The notes beneath the pieces were generated by a model that saw nothing but the letters and a program-made list of their open reading frames with translations, was not told the origin of the DNA and made no database searches. The position numbers and the translations under genes were made by a program. From positions 124,001 to 188,000 of the forward strand of contig NZ_BMRB01000008.1 of NCBI RefSeq assembly GCF_014648415.1: a stretch of 64,000 bases of DNA, read 5' to 3'. Below, piece after piece: positions 16,341 to 27,177 of this stretch (position 1 is the stretch's first letter; each line of letters opens with the position of its first letter). The DNA comes from Actinokineospora fastidiosa. GTDB taxonomy: Bacteria > Actinomycetota > Actinomycetes > Mycobacteriales > Pseudonocardiaceae.

Positions 16341-17222
16341 ATGTCTCTGGTAAAGAAAAGCACGATCGTTCGTGCTAAGTTCAGCGCACTGAAGGCGACG
16401 TTCCGGGTGCTGGAGCGGGCCGCGCCGAACGTGGGCGGTGCGCTCGCCTTACGGCTGTGGTGCACTCCCCGCCACGCGCGACCCGCGGCGGCGGGCACAC
16501 CGGGCACCCGCCGCCGGATCACCGTCCACGGCGGCGAGGTGCTCACCGAGACCTGGGGCGAGGGCCCGACCGTGTACCTGGCGCACGGCTGGGGAGGGCA
16601 CCGCGGCCAGCTCGCCGGACTGGTGGACCCGTTGGTGGCGGCCGGATGCCGGGTCGTCACCTTCGACGCGCTCAGCCACGGCGAGTCCGGCCCGGGCGCG
16701 CTCGGCCCGGACCGCTCGACGCTGCCGGAGTTCGCCGCCGTGCTCACCGCCGTGGTCGCCGAGTCCGGCCCCGCGCACGGCATCGTCGCGCACTCGATGG
16801 GCGGCACGGCGGCCGCACTCGCCGTCCTCGACGGCGTGCGGGCGAGCAGGCTGGCCCTCGTCGCCCCGGTGGCCGAGCCGATCGGGCAGACCGCCGAATT
16901 CGCCAAGGCCCTCGGCTTCGGCGAGCGCGTCCACGCCGCGATGCTGCGCCGCCTGCGCAGGCTGGTTGGCCGTCCGCTGACCGACTTCGACATCCCCGCC
17001 CGGGCCGCGGGCCGCGCCGACCTGCCCCCGCTGCTGGTGGTGCACGACGTCAAGGACCGGGAGGTCGCCCACGCCAACGGCGCCGCCATCGCCGAGAGCT
17101 GGCCGGGCGCGCGGCTGGTCACCACCGAAGGGCTCGGCCACCGCCGCGTCCTCGCCGACCAGGACGTACTGCGCGCGGTGATCGGGTTCGTCACCGCGCA
17201 CGAGCCCGCCGCGGCGCGCTGA
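16341..17222 (+). CDS. Alpha/beta hydrolase
   Basis: A 293-residue cytoplasmic hydrolase. The oxyanion stretch is VYLAHGWGGHRGQ, the nucleophile elbow AHSMGGTAAAL, and the C-terminal GLGHRRVLAD supplies His. A basic N-terminal extension (KKSTIVRAKFSALKATFRVL) of about 45 residues precedes the hydrolase core. The ATG at 16341 is supported by GGAAGGA 10 bases upstream. An 18-base perfect palindrome, the presumed TetR operator, lies inside codons 7-12. It belongs with the TetR gene just upstream. The substrate is unknown. Confidence 0.87.
   Translation: MSLVKKSTIVRAKFSALKATFRVLERAAPNVGGALALRLWCTPRHARPAAAGTPGTRRRITVHGGEVLTETWGEGPTVYLAHGWGGHRGQLAGLVDPLVAAGCRVVTFDALSHGESGPGALGPDRSTLPEFAAVLTAVVAESGPAHGIVAHSMGGTAAALAVLDGVRASRLALVAPVAEPIGQTAEFAKALGFGERVHAAMLRRLRRLVGRPLTDFDIPARAAGRADLPPLLVVHDVKDREVAHANGAAIAESWPGARLVTTEGLGHRRVLADQDVLRAVIGFVTAHEPAAAR
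16359..16376. promoter_or_regulatory. Perfect palindrome inside the hydrolase start, putative TetR operator
   Basis: AGCACGATCGTTCGTGCT has 7-base arms AGCACGA/TCGTGCT and lies within the first 12 codons of the hydrolase gene. It shares 14 bases with the site before the TetR gene. A repressor bound here would block elongation or initiation of the second gene. Confidence 0.55.
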
Positions 17223-17276
17223 ACGGCAGCGTTCGGCGGATTACGCCGGGGCGCGCGGAGGTCTAGCCTCTGGCGG

Positions 17277-18217
17277 ATGGGGCTTGAGCTGCGGCACCTC
17301 CGCTCGGTGTGCGCCATCGCGGACGCGGGCAGCGTGACCAGGGCCGCGACCGTCCTCGGGGTGTCGCAGCAGGTGCTGACCGCGCGGCTGCAGCGGGTGG
17401 AGCGCGAACTGGGCGGCAGGCTGTTCGAGCGGGACCGCGACGGCGTCACCCCGACGCCGCTCGGGGAGTTCCTGCTGACCCGGGCGCGCGGTGTGCTGCT
17501 GGGCATGGAGGAACTGCGCCGCAGCACCGGGCGGCACGTCTGCGCCGAACGCCCGCTGGTGACGCTGGGCGGGGTGGCCTGCGCGGTGTCGGTGGGACTG
17601 GCCGACCGGGTCAGCGACCTGCTCCCCGGCGTCGAGGTGCGGCTGCGCGCGGAGTACTCGCCGCGCGCGCTGTGGGACCTGCTGCTCGCCGACCGCATCG
17701 ACGCCGCGGCCGTGGTGGACTACCCCGGGTTCCCGCTGAACACCCCGTCCACGGTGGTCTCCGACGTGATCGCCGTGGAGCCGGTGTTCGTCGCCATGTC
17801 GGACCGGCACCCGCTGGCCGGGCGCGACGAGGTGGCGCTCGCGGAGCTGGCGGGCGAGCGGTGGGCGCTGACGCCGCAGGACGGCGCGGGCTGGCCCGAC
17901 TGCTTCTACGTCGCCTGCCACCAGGCCGGGTTCACACCCCGCGTGCTGTACTCGGTCTCCGACGCCGTGCCGCAGCGCGACATCGTGGCCACCCGGCGGG
18001 CGGTGAGCCCGTGCCAGGCGGTGTTCCCGACCGGCGACGGGGTGGTCGTCAAGCCGCTGGCCGGGAACCCGCTCCACATGCGACACCTGCTGGTGTGCCG
18101 GGGGGAAAGCCTGCTGGCGGACAGCTTCGACGACCTGCTGCGGCTGGCGCGGGAGGCCTACCACGCCTATGCGGGTCGTCGTCCGCACTACCAGTCGTGG
18201 TTGAGCCAGGCGTCACG

Positions 18218-18221
<4 letters not shown>
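17277..18221 (+). CDS. LysR-family transcriptional regulator
   Basis: A 314-residue LysR protein. The winged helix opens LELRHLRSVCAIADAGSVTRAAT with VLGVSQQVLTARLQRVE, and the effector domain follows. The ATG at 17277 has TAGCCT 7 bases upstream and no ribosome-binding site, so a leaderless transcript is likely. It resembles the LysR genes at 29468 and 37482 in the window, which flank secreted proteases; this one ends with a 4-base overlap against the convergent peptide-transporter gene. Control of peptide uptake is inferred from position only. Confidence 0.92.
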
Positions 18222-20173
<1,952 letters not shown>

Positions 20174-20177
<4 letters not shown>

Positions 20178-21157
20178 GTCAGGCGCACCCTCGGGTCGAG
20201 CACGGTGTAGGCGATGTCGACGACCAGGTTCATCACGACGAGGATGGTCGCGCCGACCAGCACGGCGCCCATCAGCACGGGCAGGTCGAAGACCGCGAAC
20301 GCGCGCAGGGTGAGCACGCCGAGGCCGGGCAGCCCGAAGATCGCCTCGGTGAACAGCGCGCCGGTGAGCTGGAAGGCCACGTCCATGCCGAACAGCGTGG
20401 CCACCGGGGTGATCGCCGCCCGCAGCCCGTGCCGGTAGACGACCCGCCGCTCGCTGAGCCCCTTGGCGCGCGCGGTGCGGATGTAGTCCTCGCCGAGGGA
20501 CTCGATCATCGCCGCCCTCGCGTGCCGGGTGTAGGCGGCCGCGCTGACCACGCCCAGGGTCAACCAGGGCGCCAGCAACCCGGCCGCCCACCCGAGCGGG
20601 TCCTCGGAGATCGGGATGTGCTCGGCCCGGGGCAGGACGGTGCCTGCGAGGTAGAGCGCGGAGATGAGCGCGACGACGAAGAACGGCACCGAGCCCAACC
20701 CCAACGCCGCGGCCACGGCAACGCGGTCGGCGACCCGCCCCCGCCTGCGCGCCGCGAACGCCCCGGTGAGCACCCCGACCGTGAGTGACACCGTCGCCGC
20801 ACCGGCCACAATGGACACGGTAACGGGGAGCGCGTCGGCGATGAGCGCGGTCACCGGCTGGTTGAGCTGGTAGGAGAAACCGAGGCAAGGGGCCGAACAC
20901 TCGACGACGACCCCGCCCGCCTCATACGTGCGCCCCACCAGCACGCCGGTCAGATAGGCCCCGAACTGGCTGAGAAACGGCTCATCGAGCCCCAGACTGG
21001 CCCGGATATGCGCTATCCGCTCCGCGGAACAGTTGTTGCCGCAGATGGCGCCGGCGGCGTCGGTGGGCGCGAGGAAGAACAGCCCGAACCCGGCGAACAT
21101 CGTCGCCACGACCACCGAGACGGCCGACGCCAGCCGCCGCAGCACGTAGAGCAGCAT
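20174..21157 (-). CDS. Oligopeptide ABC transporter permease, DppB type
   Basis: A 327-residue permease with about six membrane segments. It opens [20 protein letters not shown] and carries the permease-ATPase coupling loop [28 protein letters not shown]-like region (residues about 215-245). A periplasmic insertion holds several cysteines ([18 protein letters not shown]). The ATG at 21157 lies after a 338-base gap from the binding-protein gene; that gap contains a hairpin that may lower expression of the distal genes. Confidence 0.92.
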
Positions 21158-21495
21158 GCGATTCCTTCCACGAGCCGCTCCGGCGGCAGGGGAGGCCGCC
21201 GGACCGGTCTGCGCCGGGCCCGGTCACCGCGGTGGACACCACCAGGGGGCGCGTTCACCGCGGGGTCGGCTTGGTCGAACGGGTGCATTCCGTCGGGATG
21301 TGGTCTGGTCGGGAGCCCTGCTCACCGCCAGTCGACCCGCATGACGCTGGCCAGGGCCACCACACAGGGTCGCGCTCAGTCGGCGCCGGTCGGTCGGGTC
21401 GTCCGCGTGCGGGTCGTGCTGTCCGGGCCCGAGTCCCTCGCCGCCGGTACCCCGCCCGTGGCCCGTGATCGGCCAGCCTGGGTCCATCGCTCCCA
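21158..21495. other. Gap inside the peptide-transporter operon, with a hairpin
   Basis: No gene is seen. A perfect hairpin, CCGGCGGC (21180-21187) and GCCGCCGG (21195-21202) with a 7-base loop, lies 23 bases upstream of the permease start. It may be a partial terminator or processing site separating abundant binding-protein mRNA from permease mRNA. Confidence 0.5.
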
Positions 21496-23229
21496 CTACG
21501 CGCTCTTGACGTAGAGGTTGGTGTAGGTGGGCTGGCCGAGGGAGCTGTCGGCGGCCGCGCCGCCGACGGCGGTGCCCACGATGAAGGCCGTCTTCATGTA
21601 GAAGCGGGGGATCACCAGGTACATCTCCATCAGCTTGCGGTCCAGCTCGCCCCACTTGGCGGTCGCCTCGGCGGCGGGGAGGGCGGCGATGGACTCGATC
21701 TCGGCGTCGACGGCGGGATCGGTGAGCATGCCCAGGCTCTGCCGGTTCGCCAGGGCCTCGGAGGTGAACAGGACCGGGAACCAGCCGCCGCCGGTCGGCC
21801 AGTCGGAGCACCAGCCCTGGGGGCTCTGGCCCATGTTCACCGGGGCGTCGTAGTCCGACGTCTTCGCGCGGACCTCGGCGGTGGTGATGCCGATCGGCTT
21901 GACGGTGAAGCCCGCGGCGGTGAAGGCGTCGGCGCGGATCTGGGAGGTCTGTTGGGCCTGCGCGGAGGTGTTGTCGTAGTACCAGCTCAGCTCGAAGCCG
22001 AGTCTGCCCGCGTCCTCCAGCATCTTCCTGGCCGCCGCGGGGTCGCCGGGGCCTTCGCTGGTCAGGTCGGGGACCGGTGGGTACTGGGTGTACCCGGGCA
22101 CGCTCGGGGACAGGATCGTGGTGGCCTTCTGGGCGATGTGCCCGTTGAGGCCTTCCGCGCGCCACATCTGGTCGGCGGGCCACGCCTTGGCGACGGCCTT
22201 GCGCACCTCGAGCGGGATCTTGCGGGAGTCCAGCTGGAACGTGCGCGTGCACGGGCTGGCCCCGGTGACCAGCTGCGCTGCCTTGTCCCCGGCGAGCTGG
22301 GGGAGCAGGGAGGCGTCGACCTGGGCGTAGTTGAGCGCCGCGGCGTCGGGGCCGGTGGAGTTGAGCACCTGCTGCTGGGTCTTCACGTCGTCCTGGCCCC
22401 AGCGGAAGTCCCAGCCGTCGACGTACTGGTGGCGGGCCGGGTCGCTGGCCGGGTCCCAGTGCGGGTTGCGCTTGAGCGTCAGCCTGCTGCCCGGGGTGTA
22501 CGCGTCGAACTGGTACGGCCCGGTCGCCATCGGGTCGTTGCCGTAGGTCTCCTTGGTGTCCTTCGCCTTCGGGATCGGCGTGAACAGCGGGAAGGCCATG
22601 AAGAACGGCAGGTCCGCGAACGGCTTGGCCAGGTGGATGACCAGGGTCTGCGCGTCCGGCGTCTCCACCCCGGAGTAGTCGTCCCCGGAGGCGTAGGGCC
22701 CCTTGTAGGTGTCACCGTCGCGGAAGTAGGACAGCTGGTACGACGGTCCATACGGGAACACGTCGTGGGCGAAGGACCGCTTGATCGCGTAGGCGAGGTC
22801 TTCGACCCTGACCTCGCTCCCGTCGGCGTACTTGATCCCGGGCCGCATCCTGAACGTCCACGTCAGCTTGTCGTCCGACACCGTGCCCAGGTCGGTGAGG
22901 TCGGGCACCAGCACCGGGTTCCCGTCGCGCATCATGACCTGCGTCGGGGTGCGGAAGATCAGCTTGGCCATGGCGTTGGCGTCGGCGTAGTAGATGTTCG
23001 TCGGGTCGAACGTGTTGGGCGTCGTCCGCGCGTAGACGGTGATGACGCCGCCCCGGCGCGCGCCAGGGACCTCCGGCGCGGGGCCGGTGGCCGCCGGGTC
23101 GATCGCCGTGCGGTCCTGGGCGATCCCGCCCGCCGGGCCCGGGTCCTGGCTCTGCCGCCCGCTTCCGCCGCAGCCCGCTGCGGCCAGGCACACGGCCAAC
23201 GCGGCGGCGAGGGTGCGCATTCTCTTCAC
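21496..23229 (-). CDS. Peptide-binding lipoprotein, DppA/OppA type
   Basis: A 577-residue family 5 solute-binding protein. A short signal (RTLAAALAVCL) ends in the lipobox LAAAGC, then a Gly/Ser spacer. The mature domain has NTFDPTNIYYADANAM, LTWTFRMRPGIKYADGSEV and the ATGPYQFDAYTPGSRLTLKRN stretch characteristic of oligopeptide-binding proteins. The GTG at 23229 has GGAG 7 bases upstream. The gene sits between the two permease genes, an unusual order. Peptides are the likely ligands, supported by the adjacent aminopeptidase-like gene. Confidence 0.92.
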   Translation of the reverse strand: MKRMRTLAAALAVCLAAAGCGGSGRQSQDPGPAGGIAQDRTAIDPAATGPAPEVPGARRGGVITVYARTTPNTFDPTNIYYADANAMAKLIFRTPTQVMMRDGNPVLVPDLTDLGTVSDDKLTWTFRMRPGIKYADGSEVRVEDLAYAIKRSFAHDVFPYGPSYQLSYFRDGDTYKGPYASGDDYSGVETPDAQTLVIHLAKPFADLPFFMAFPLFTPIPKAKDTKETYGNDPMATGPYQFDAYTPGSRLTLKRNPHWDPASDPARHQYVDGWDFRWGQDDVKTQQQVLNSTGPDAAALNYAQVDASLLPQLAGDKAAQLVTGASPCTRTFQLDSRKIPLEVRKAVAKAWPADQMWRAEGLNGHIAQKATTILSPSVPGYTQYPPVPDLTSEGPGDPAAARKMLEDAGRLGFELSWYYDNTSAQAQQTSQIRADAFTAAGFTVKPIGITTAEVRAKTSDYDAPVNMGQSPQGWCSDWPTGGGWFPVLFTSEALANRQSLGMLTDPAVDAEIESIAALPAAEATAKWGELDRKLMEMYLVIPRFYMKTAFIVGTAVGGAAADSSLGQPTYTNLYVKSA

Positions 23230-23243
23230 GGTGCTGCTCCAGA

Positions 23244-24230
23244 TCATCGGGGGCGGGTCTTGGGGTCGAACGCGTCCCGCACGGCGTCGCCGAGCAGGCT
23301 CAGGGCCAGCACCAGCACCGTGATGCCCAGCACGGGCAGCCACAGGTACAGCGGTTCGGCGCGGTAGTAGGTCTGGGCGGCGGCGATGGTCCCGCCCCAC
23401 GACGGCGTCGGCTCGGTCAGGCCGACCCCGAGGAAGGTCAGGCCCGCCTCGACGACGATGTAGCCGGGCAGGGCCTGCGACGCGGCCACGGTGATCGGCG
23501 CGACCAGGTTCGGCAGCAGCTCGCGGAACAGGATCGCCCGCCGGGGCAGGCCGAGGACGCGGGCGGCGCTGATGAAGTCCCGCTCGCGCAGCGACAGCAC
23601 CTGCCCGCGGATGAGCCGGGCCAGGCTCGCCCACCCGAACACCGTCAGCACCGCGATCAGCGACCAGAACCGGACCCCGCTGACCTGGTCGGGATTGGTG
23701 TTCTCGGCCGAGCCGTAGACCACCGAGATCACCACGGCGGGCAGCGCGATGGCGACGAGCAGGTACGGCAGGCTGAGCACGAAGTCGATCACCCAGGAGA
23801 GCACCCGGTCCACCCACCCGCCGAAGAACCCGGCGACCAGGCCGACGACCACCCCGATCACGGTGGTCAGCACCGTCACGATCCCGGCGACGAGCAGCGA
23901 CGGACGCGCCCCGTACACCCAGCGCGCGAACAGGTCGCGCCCCAGCCGCGGCTCGACGCCGAACCAGTGCTCCGCCGTGGGGCCGTCGAACGGGAAGCCG
24001 TAGTCGTCGAGGAGTTCGAAGTGGAGCGTGTACGGGTCCTGCCCGGCCAGCCGCGCGAGCAGCGGCGCGAAGACGGCGACCGCGACGAAGAACCCGAACA
24101 CGGCCAGGCACGTCATCGCCACCCGGTCCCGCCGCAGCCGCGCGAGCGCGATCCGCGACGGCGAGCGGTTCGGCGCGCTCGCTGCCGCCACGGCGGTGGC
24201 GTCGAGCGGGCGCGAGCCGGGACCGGACAT
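23244..24230 (-). CDS. Oligopeptide ABC transporter permease, DppC type
   Basis: A 328-residue permease with the DppC layout: basic N-terminus (ALARLRRDRVAM), first membrane segment, an extracytoplasmic domain with HWFGVEPRLGRDLFARWVYG, then five further segments and the coupling loop RERDFISAARVLGLPRRAILFRELL-like region. It ends DPKTRPR, as DppC proteins do. The ATG at 24230 has GGAGG 8 bases upstream; the open frame extends further but without support. It is the first gene of the operon, divergent from the peptidase gene at 24438. Confidence 0.92.
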   Translation of the reverse strand: MSGPGSRPLDATAVAAASAPNRSPSRIALARLRRDRVAMTCLAVFGFFVAVAVFAPLLARLAGQDPYTLHFELLDDYGFPFDGPTAEHWFGVEPRLGRDLFARWVYGARPSLLVAGIVTVLTTVIGVVVGLVAGFFGGWVDRVLSWVIDFVLSLPYLLVAIALPAVVISVVYGSAENTNPDQVSGVRFWSLIAVLTVFGWASLARLIRGQVLSLRERDFISAARVLGLPRRAILFRELLPNLVAPITVAASQALPGYIVVEAGLTFLGVGLTEPTPSWGGTIAAAQTYYRAEPLYLWLPVLGITVLVLALSLLGDAVRDAFDPKTRPR

Positions 24231-24437
24231 CGGGGCGCCTCCAGGGATGCGGCGGGAGTCGCGCCATCCTGTGGTCGCGGCCGCGGCGAACACCAGCCCC
24301 CCGCCCGTGCGCGGCTCCGCGTCTTCGCAGGTAGGCGTACTTCGATAATCGGGGAGCTATGGAAGGTGTGATGCCGGGACCGGCCGCCCCGGGGCAATAG
24401 TCGGACCACCGCCAACGTCGACCGGGGGTTCCCAGCC

Positions 24438-25706
24438 ATGCCCTTGACCTACCGCCGCCCCGACCAGGTGTGCGTCGAGCACACCTTCACGGCGCCGCTG
24501 GACCACGCCGACCCGGCCGGTCCGGCCATCGAGGTGTTCGCCACCGAGGTCGTGCGCAGCGGCAACGTCGGCAGGGACCTGCCGACCCTGCTGTACCTGC
24601 AGGGCGGGCCCGGCCACGCCGCCGACCGGCCGTCGTCCGGGGCGGCGTGGCTCGCCAGGGCGCTGCGCGACTACCGCGTGGTCCTGCTCGACCAGCGGGG
24701 CACCGGGCGCAGCACGCCCGCGACGAGGCAGTCCCTCGAGCCGTTCACCAGCAAGGAACAGGCCGCCTACCTGCGCCACTTCCGCGCCGACTCCATCGTC
24801 CGCGACGCCGAGCTCGTGCGGGGCCAGCTGATCGGCGACCGCCCGTGGAGCCTGCTCGGGCAGAGCTTCGGCGGCTTCTGCGCGCTGACCTACCTGTCGC
24901 TGGCCCCGGACGGCCTGGCCGAGGTGATGATCGCGGGCGGCCTGCCCGGCCTGACCACGGGGCCGGACGAGGTGTACCGCGCGGCGTATCCGCGCGCGGT
25001 GGCGCACAATGAGCGGTTCTTCGCCCGGTACCCCGGCGACCGCGACATCGCCAGGGCCGTCGCCAAGCACCTCGCCGACACCGACACCCGCATGCCGACG
25101 GGGGAACGGCTGACCCCGGAGCGGTTCCGCATGCTCGGCCTGTGCCTGGGCATGGCGGGCAGCTTCGACCTGGTGCACCACCTGCTGTCCCAGGCGTTCA
25201 TCCCCGCGGGCGCGGGCCCTGCCCTGTCCGACGCGTTCCTGCGCGGCGTCGACGGCGCGCTGTCCATGGCCGAGCGCCCGCTGTACGCGCTGCTGCACGA
25301 GTCGATCTACTGCCAGGACGGCGCGTCGGGGTGGTCGGCGCACCGGGTGGGGCAGGAGTTCCCCGAGTTCGGCGCGGACGTGCTGTTCACCGCGGAGATG
25401 TTCTACCCGTGGCTGTTCGAGCAGGACCCGAGCCTGGCGCCGCTGCGCGACTGCGCGCACCTCCTGGCCGCCACCCCGTGGCCGCCGCTGTACGACCTGG
25501 GCAGGCTTTCCGCCAACACGGTGCCCGTCGCGGCGGTGGTGTACTTCGACGACCTGTACGTCGACCGCGGGCAGTCGCTGGCCACCGCCGCGCTGGTCCG
25601 CGAGCTGCGCCCCTGGGTCACCAACGAGTTCGGCCACGAGGGGGTCGGCAGCAGGCCGGGGGTGTTCGACCGGCTGCGCGCCATGGTCGCGGGCGAGGCG
25701 GGCTGA
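24438..25706 (+). CDS. Prolyl-aminopeptidase-like alpha/beta hydrolase (S33)
   Basis: A 422-residue enzyme without signal peptide. The S33 landmarks are LYLQGGPGHAADRP (oxyanion HGGPG-type), VVLLDQRGTGRS, and the nucleophile elbow LLGQSFGGFCAL. The C-terminal EFGHEGVGSRPGVFDRL region supplies the His. Such enzymes release N-terminal proline or other residues from short peptides. The ATG at 24438 is preceded by GGGGG. It is divergent from the peptide-transporter operon, so it probably degrades imported peptides. It ends 4 bases before the convergent XRE gene. Confidence 0.9.
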   Translation: MPLTYRRPDQVCVEHTFTAPLDHADPAGPAIEVFATEVVRSGNVGRDLPTLLYLQGGPGHAADRPSSGAAWLARALRDYRVVLLDQRGTGRSTPATRQSLEPFTSKEQAAYLRHFRADSIVRDAELVRGQLIGDRPWSLLGQSFGGFCALTYLSLAPDGLAEVMIAGGLPGLTTGPDEVYRAAYPRAVAHNERFFARYPGDRDIARAVAKHLADTDTRMPTGERLTPERFRMLGLCLGMAGSFDLVHHLLSQAFIPAGAGPALSDAFLRGVDGALSMAERPLYALLHESIYCQDGASGWSAHRVGQEFPEFGADVLFTAEMFYPWLFEQDPSLAPLRDCAHLLAATPWPPLYDLGRLSANTVPVAAVVYFDDLYVDRGQSLATAALVRELRPWVTNEFGHEGVGSRPGVFDRLRAMVAGEAG

Positions 25707-25710
25707 GCGG

Positions 25711-27060
25711 TCAGGTCCGCAGCCGCTCGTCGAGGTCGCGGACCCGCCGGTGCCCGCCCCAGCGGCGGGTGAGCCGGGCGTGGAAGTCCTGGAACTCGCG
25801 GCGCACGGTGATCAGCGGGGCCGAGGGGATCTCGGGGATGATCGGGTCGACGGTGGCCAGCGCGGCGTCGAGCTGGCCCGCGCAGGCGTAGCTGTCGGCG
25901 AGGCGGACGGTGAACTGCAGGTACGTGGGGCGCATCCGCGTGGGCAGGTGCTCGATCGCGTCCTGTGTGGACACGATCGCCTGCCGCGCCGTCGACGTGT
26001 CGCCGGTGATGGCCGCGACGGTGCGCAGGGCGCTGGACAGCGCGGACTCGATGCGCATGCGGCCCTCGTCGCCGGTCAGCCAGGGCGCCTCCACGCGGTC
26101 GCGGAGGTCGAAGCGGGCGATCGTGGCGCGTGCCCGTTCGATGTGGTGACGGCACTGGGCGAGGTCGCCGCGCTGCCCGTGGCCCAGGGCGCGGTTCACC
26201 TCGGCCATGACCGACGGCCAGCGACCGCCGCCGGAGACGCCGAAGAGCGCGTCGGCGTACGCCGACGCGGCGTCGACGTCGTGCTCCAGGCGCGCCACCA
26301 GGCCCATGTCGCACAGCACGGACACCTTGACGGTCCGGCTCCCGGACACCTCCGCCCAGCGCAGCGCCTGGTCGAGCCACGCCATGCCGGTCCCGGTCTG
26401 CCCGGCCAGGATCCGCAGCCTGCCCGCGAGGTGGGCGTACTCGGCCGCGGTGCGCAGCAGGACCTGCGCGGTCCGCTCGTCGGCCCGCGCCGCCCAGCCA
26501 GCGGCCCGCCTGGCCACGTGCTCGGCGACCCCGCGCTGGGCGGACGGCGAGCCCGACTCGCACTGCCCGGTCAGCGCCACGTACCAGGCGGCGAGCAGGT
26601 GGATCGCGTCGACGTCGGGAAGGTCTCGGTCGGCGCCGAACACCACGCGCTGGAGGTCGGCGGCGTCGGCGGGGGCGGGCAGCGCGCACCCGGAGTACCC
26701 GTGCACCGGGCAGGCGTACCCGCGGTGGGGCAGCTTGGCAGGCCAGTCGGCGGGCGACACCGCGCCGACCGACGACGCGGGCGCGTTCTCGTTGGCGGCG
26801 AGCACGCCCGCGCCGCCGACCCACTGTCCCAAGCGGAGGGACGTCGTCATCCTGGCCAGCTCGCCGCCGGTGCCCAGCAGGCGGTCGGCTCGCCGGAGGA
26901 CGTCGACCAGCGGCTCGCGCGACCCGTTCTCCAGCTTGCTGATCTGGCTGTGGTGGTACCCGAGCCGGTCGCCCAGTTGGGCCTGGGTCAGGCCGGCGCG
27001 TCTGCGCCAGTGGCGCAGCGCCAGGCCGATCTGCCGCCACTGCGCCTGTTTGGCGTCCAT
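25711..27060 (-). CDS. XRE-type regulator with TPR-like C-terminal domain
   Basis: A 449-residue protein. The first 60 residues are a Cro/C1-type helix-turn-helix (LRHWRRRAGLTQAQLGDRLGYHHSQISKLENGSRE in segments). The remainder is alpha-helical with TPR-like repeats, as in large actinobacterial XRE/TPR regulators that respond to peptides or signalling molecules. The ATG at 27060 has GGGAGG 4 bases upstream. It contains a few cysteines in a CPVHGYSGCALP stretch near residue 120. The target is unknown; it lies between peptide-utilisation genes. Confidence 0.85.
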   Translation of the reverse strand: MDAKQAQWRQIGLALRHWRRRAGLTQAQLGDRLGYHHSQISKLENGSREPLVDVLRRADRLLGTGGELARMTTSLRLGQWVGGAGVLAANENAPASSVGAVSPADWPAKLPHRGYACPVHGYSGCALPAPADAADLQRVVFGADRDLPDVDAIHLLAAWYVALTGQCESGSPSAQRGVAEHVARRAAGWAARADERTAQVLLRTAAEYAHLAGRLRILAGQTGTGMAWLDQALRWAEVSGSRTVKVSVLCDMGLVARLEHDVDAASAYADALFGVSGGGRWPSVMAEVNRALGHGQRGDLAQCRHHIERARATIARFDLRDRVEAPWLTGDEGRMRIESALSSALRTVAAITGDTSTARQAIVSTQDAIEHLPTRMRPTYLQFTVRLADSYACAGQLDAALATVDPIIPEIPSAPLITVRREFQDFHARLTRRWGGHRRVRDLDERLRT

Positions 27061-27138
27061 GGCACCTCCCGAAGCCGTCGTCGGCGACGGACCACAGTAG
27101 CCCCGTGGGCGCTGCCGTGACCAGGTGCGGGAAGCGGA

Positions 27139-27171
27139 GGCCCGGGCCCGCCGCGCGGGCAGGCCCGGGCC
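27139..27171 (-). terminator. Terminator of the subtilase gene
   Basis: Two copies of GGCCCGGGCC (27139-27148 and 27162-27171) can pair around a GC-rich loop, 7 bases after the subtilase stop. Self-complementary arms make alternative foldings possible. Confidence 0.5.
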
Positions 27172-27177
27172 GACGCG

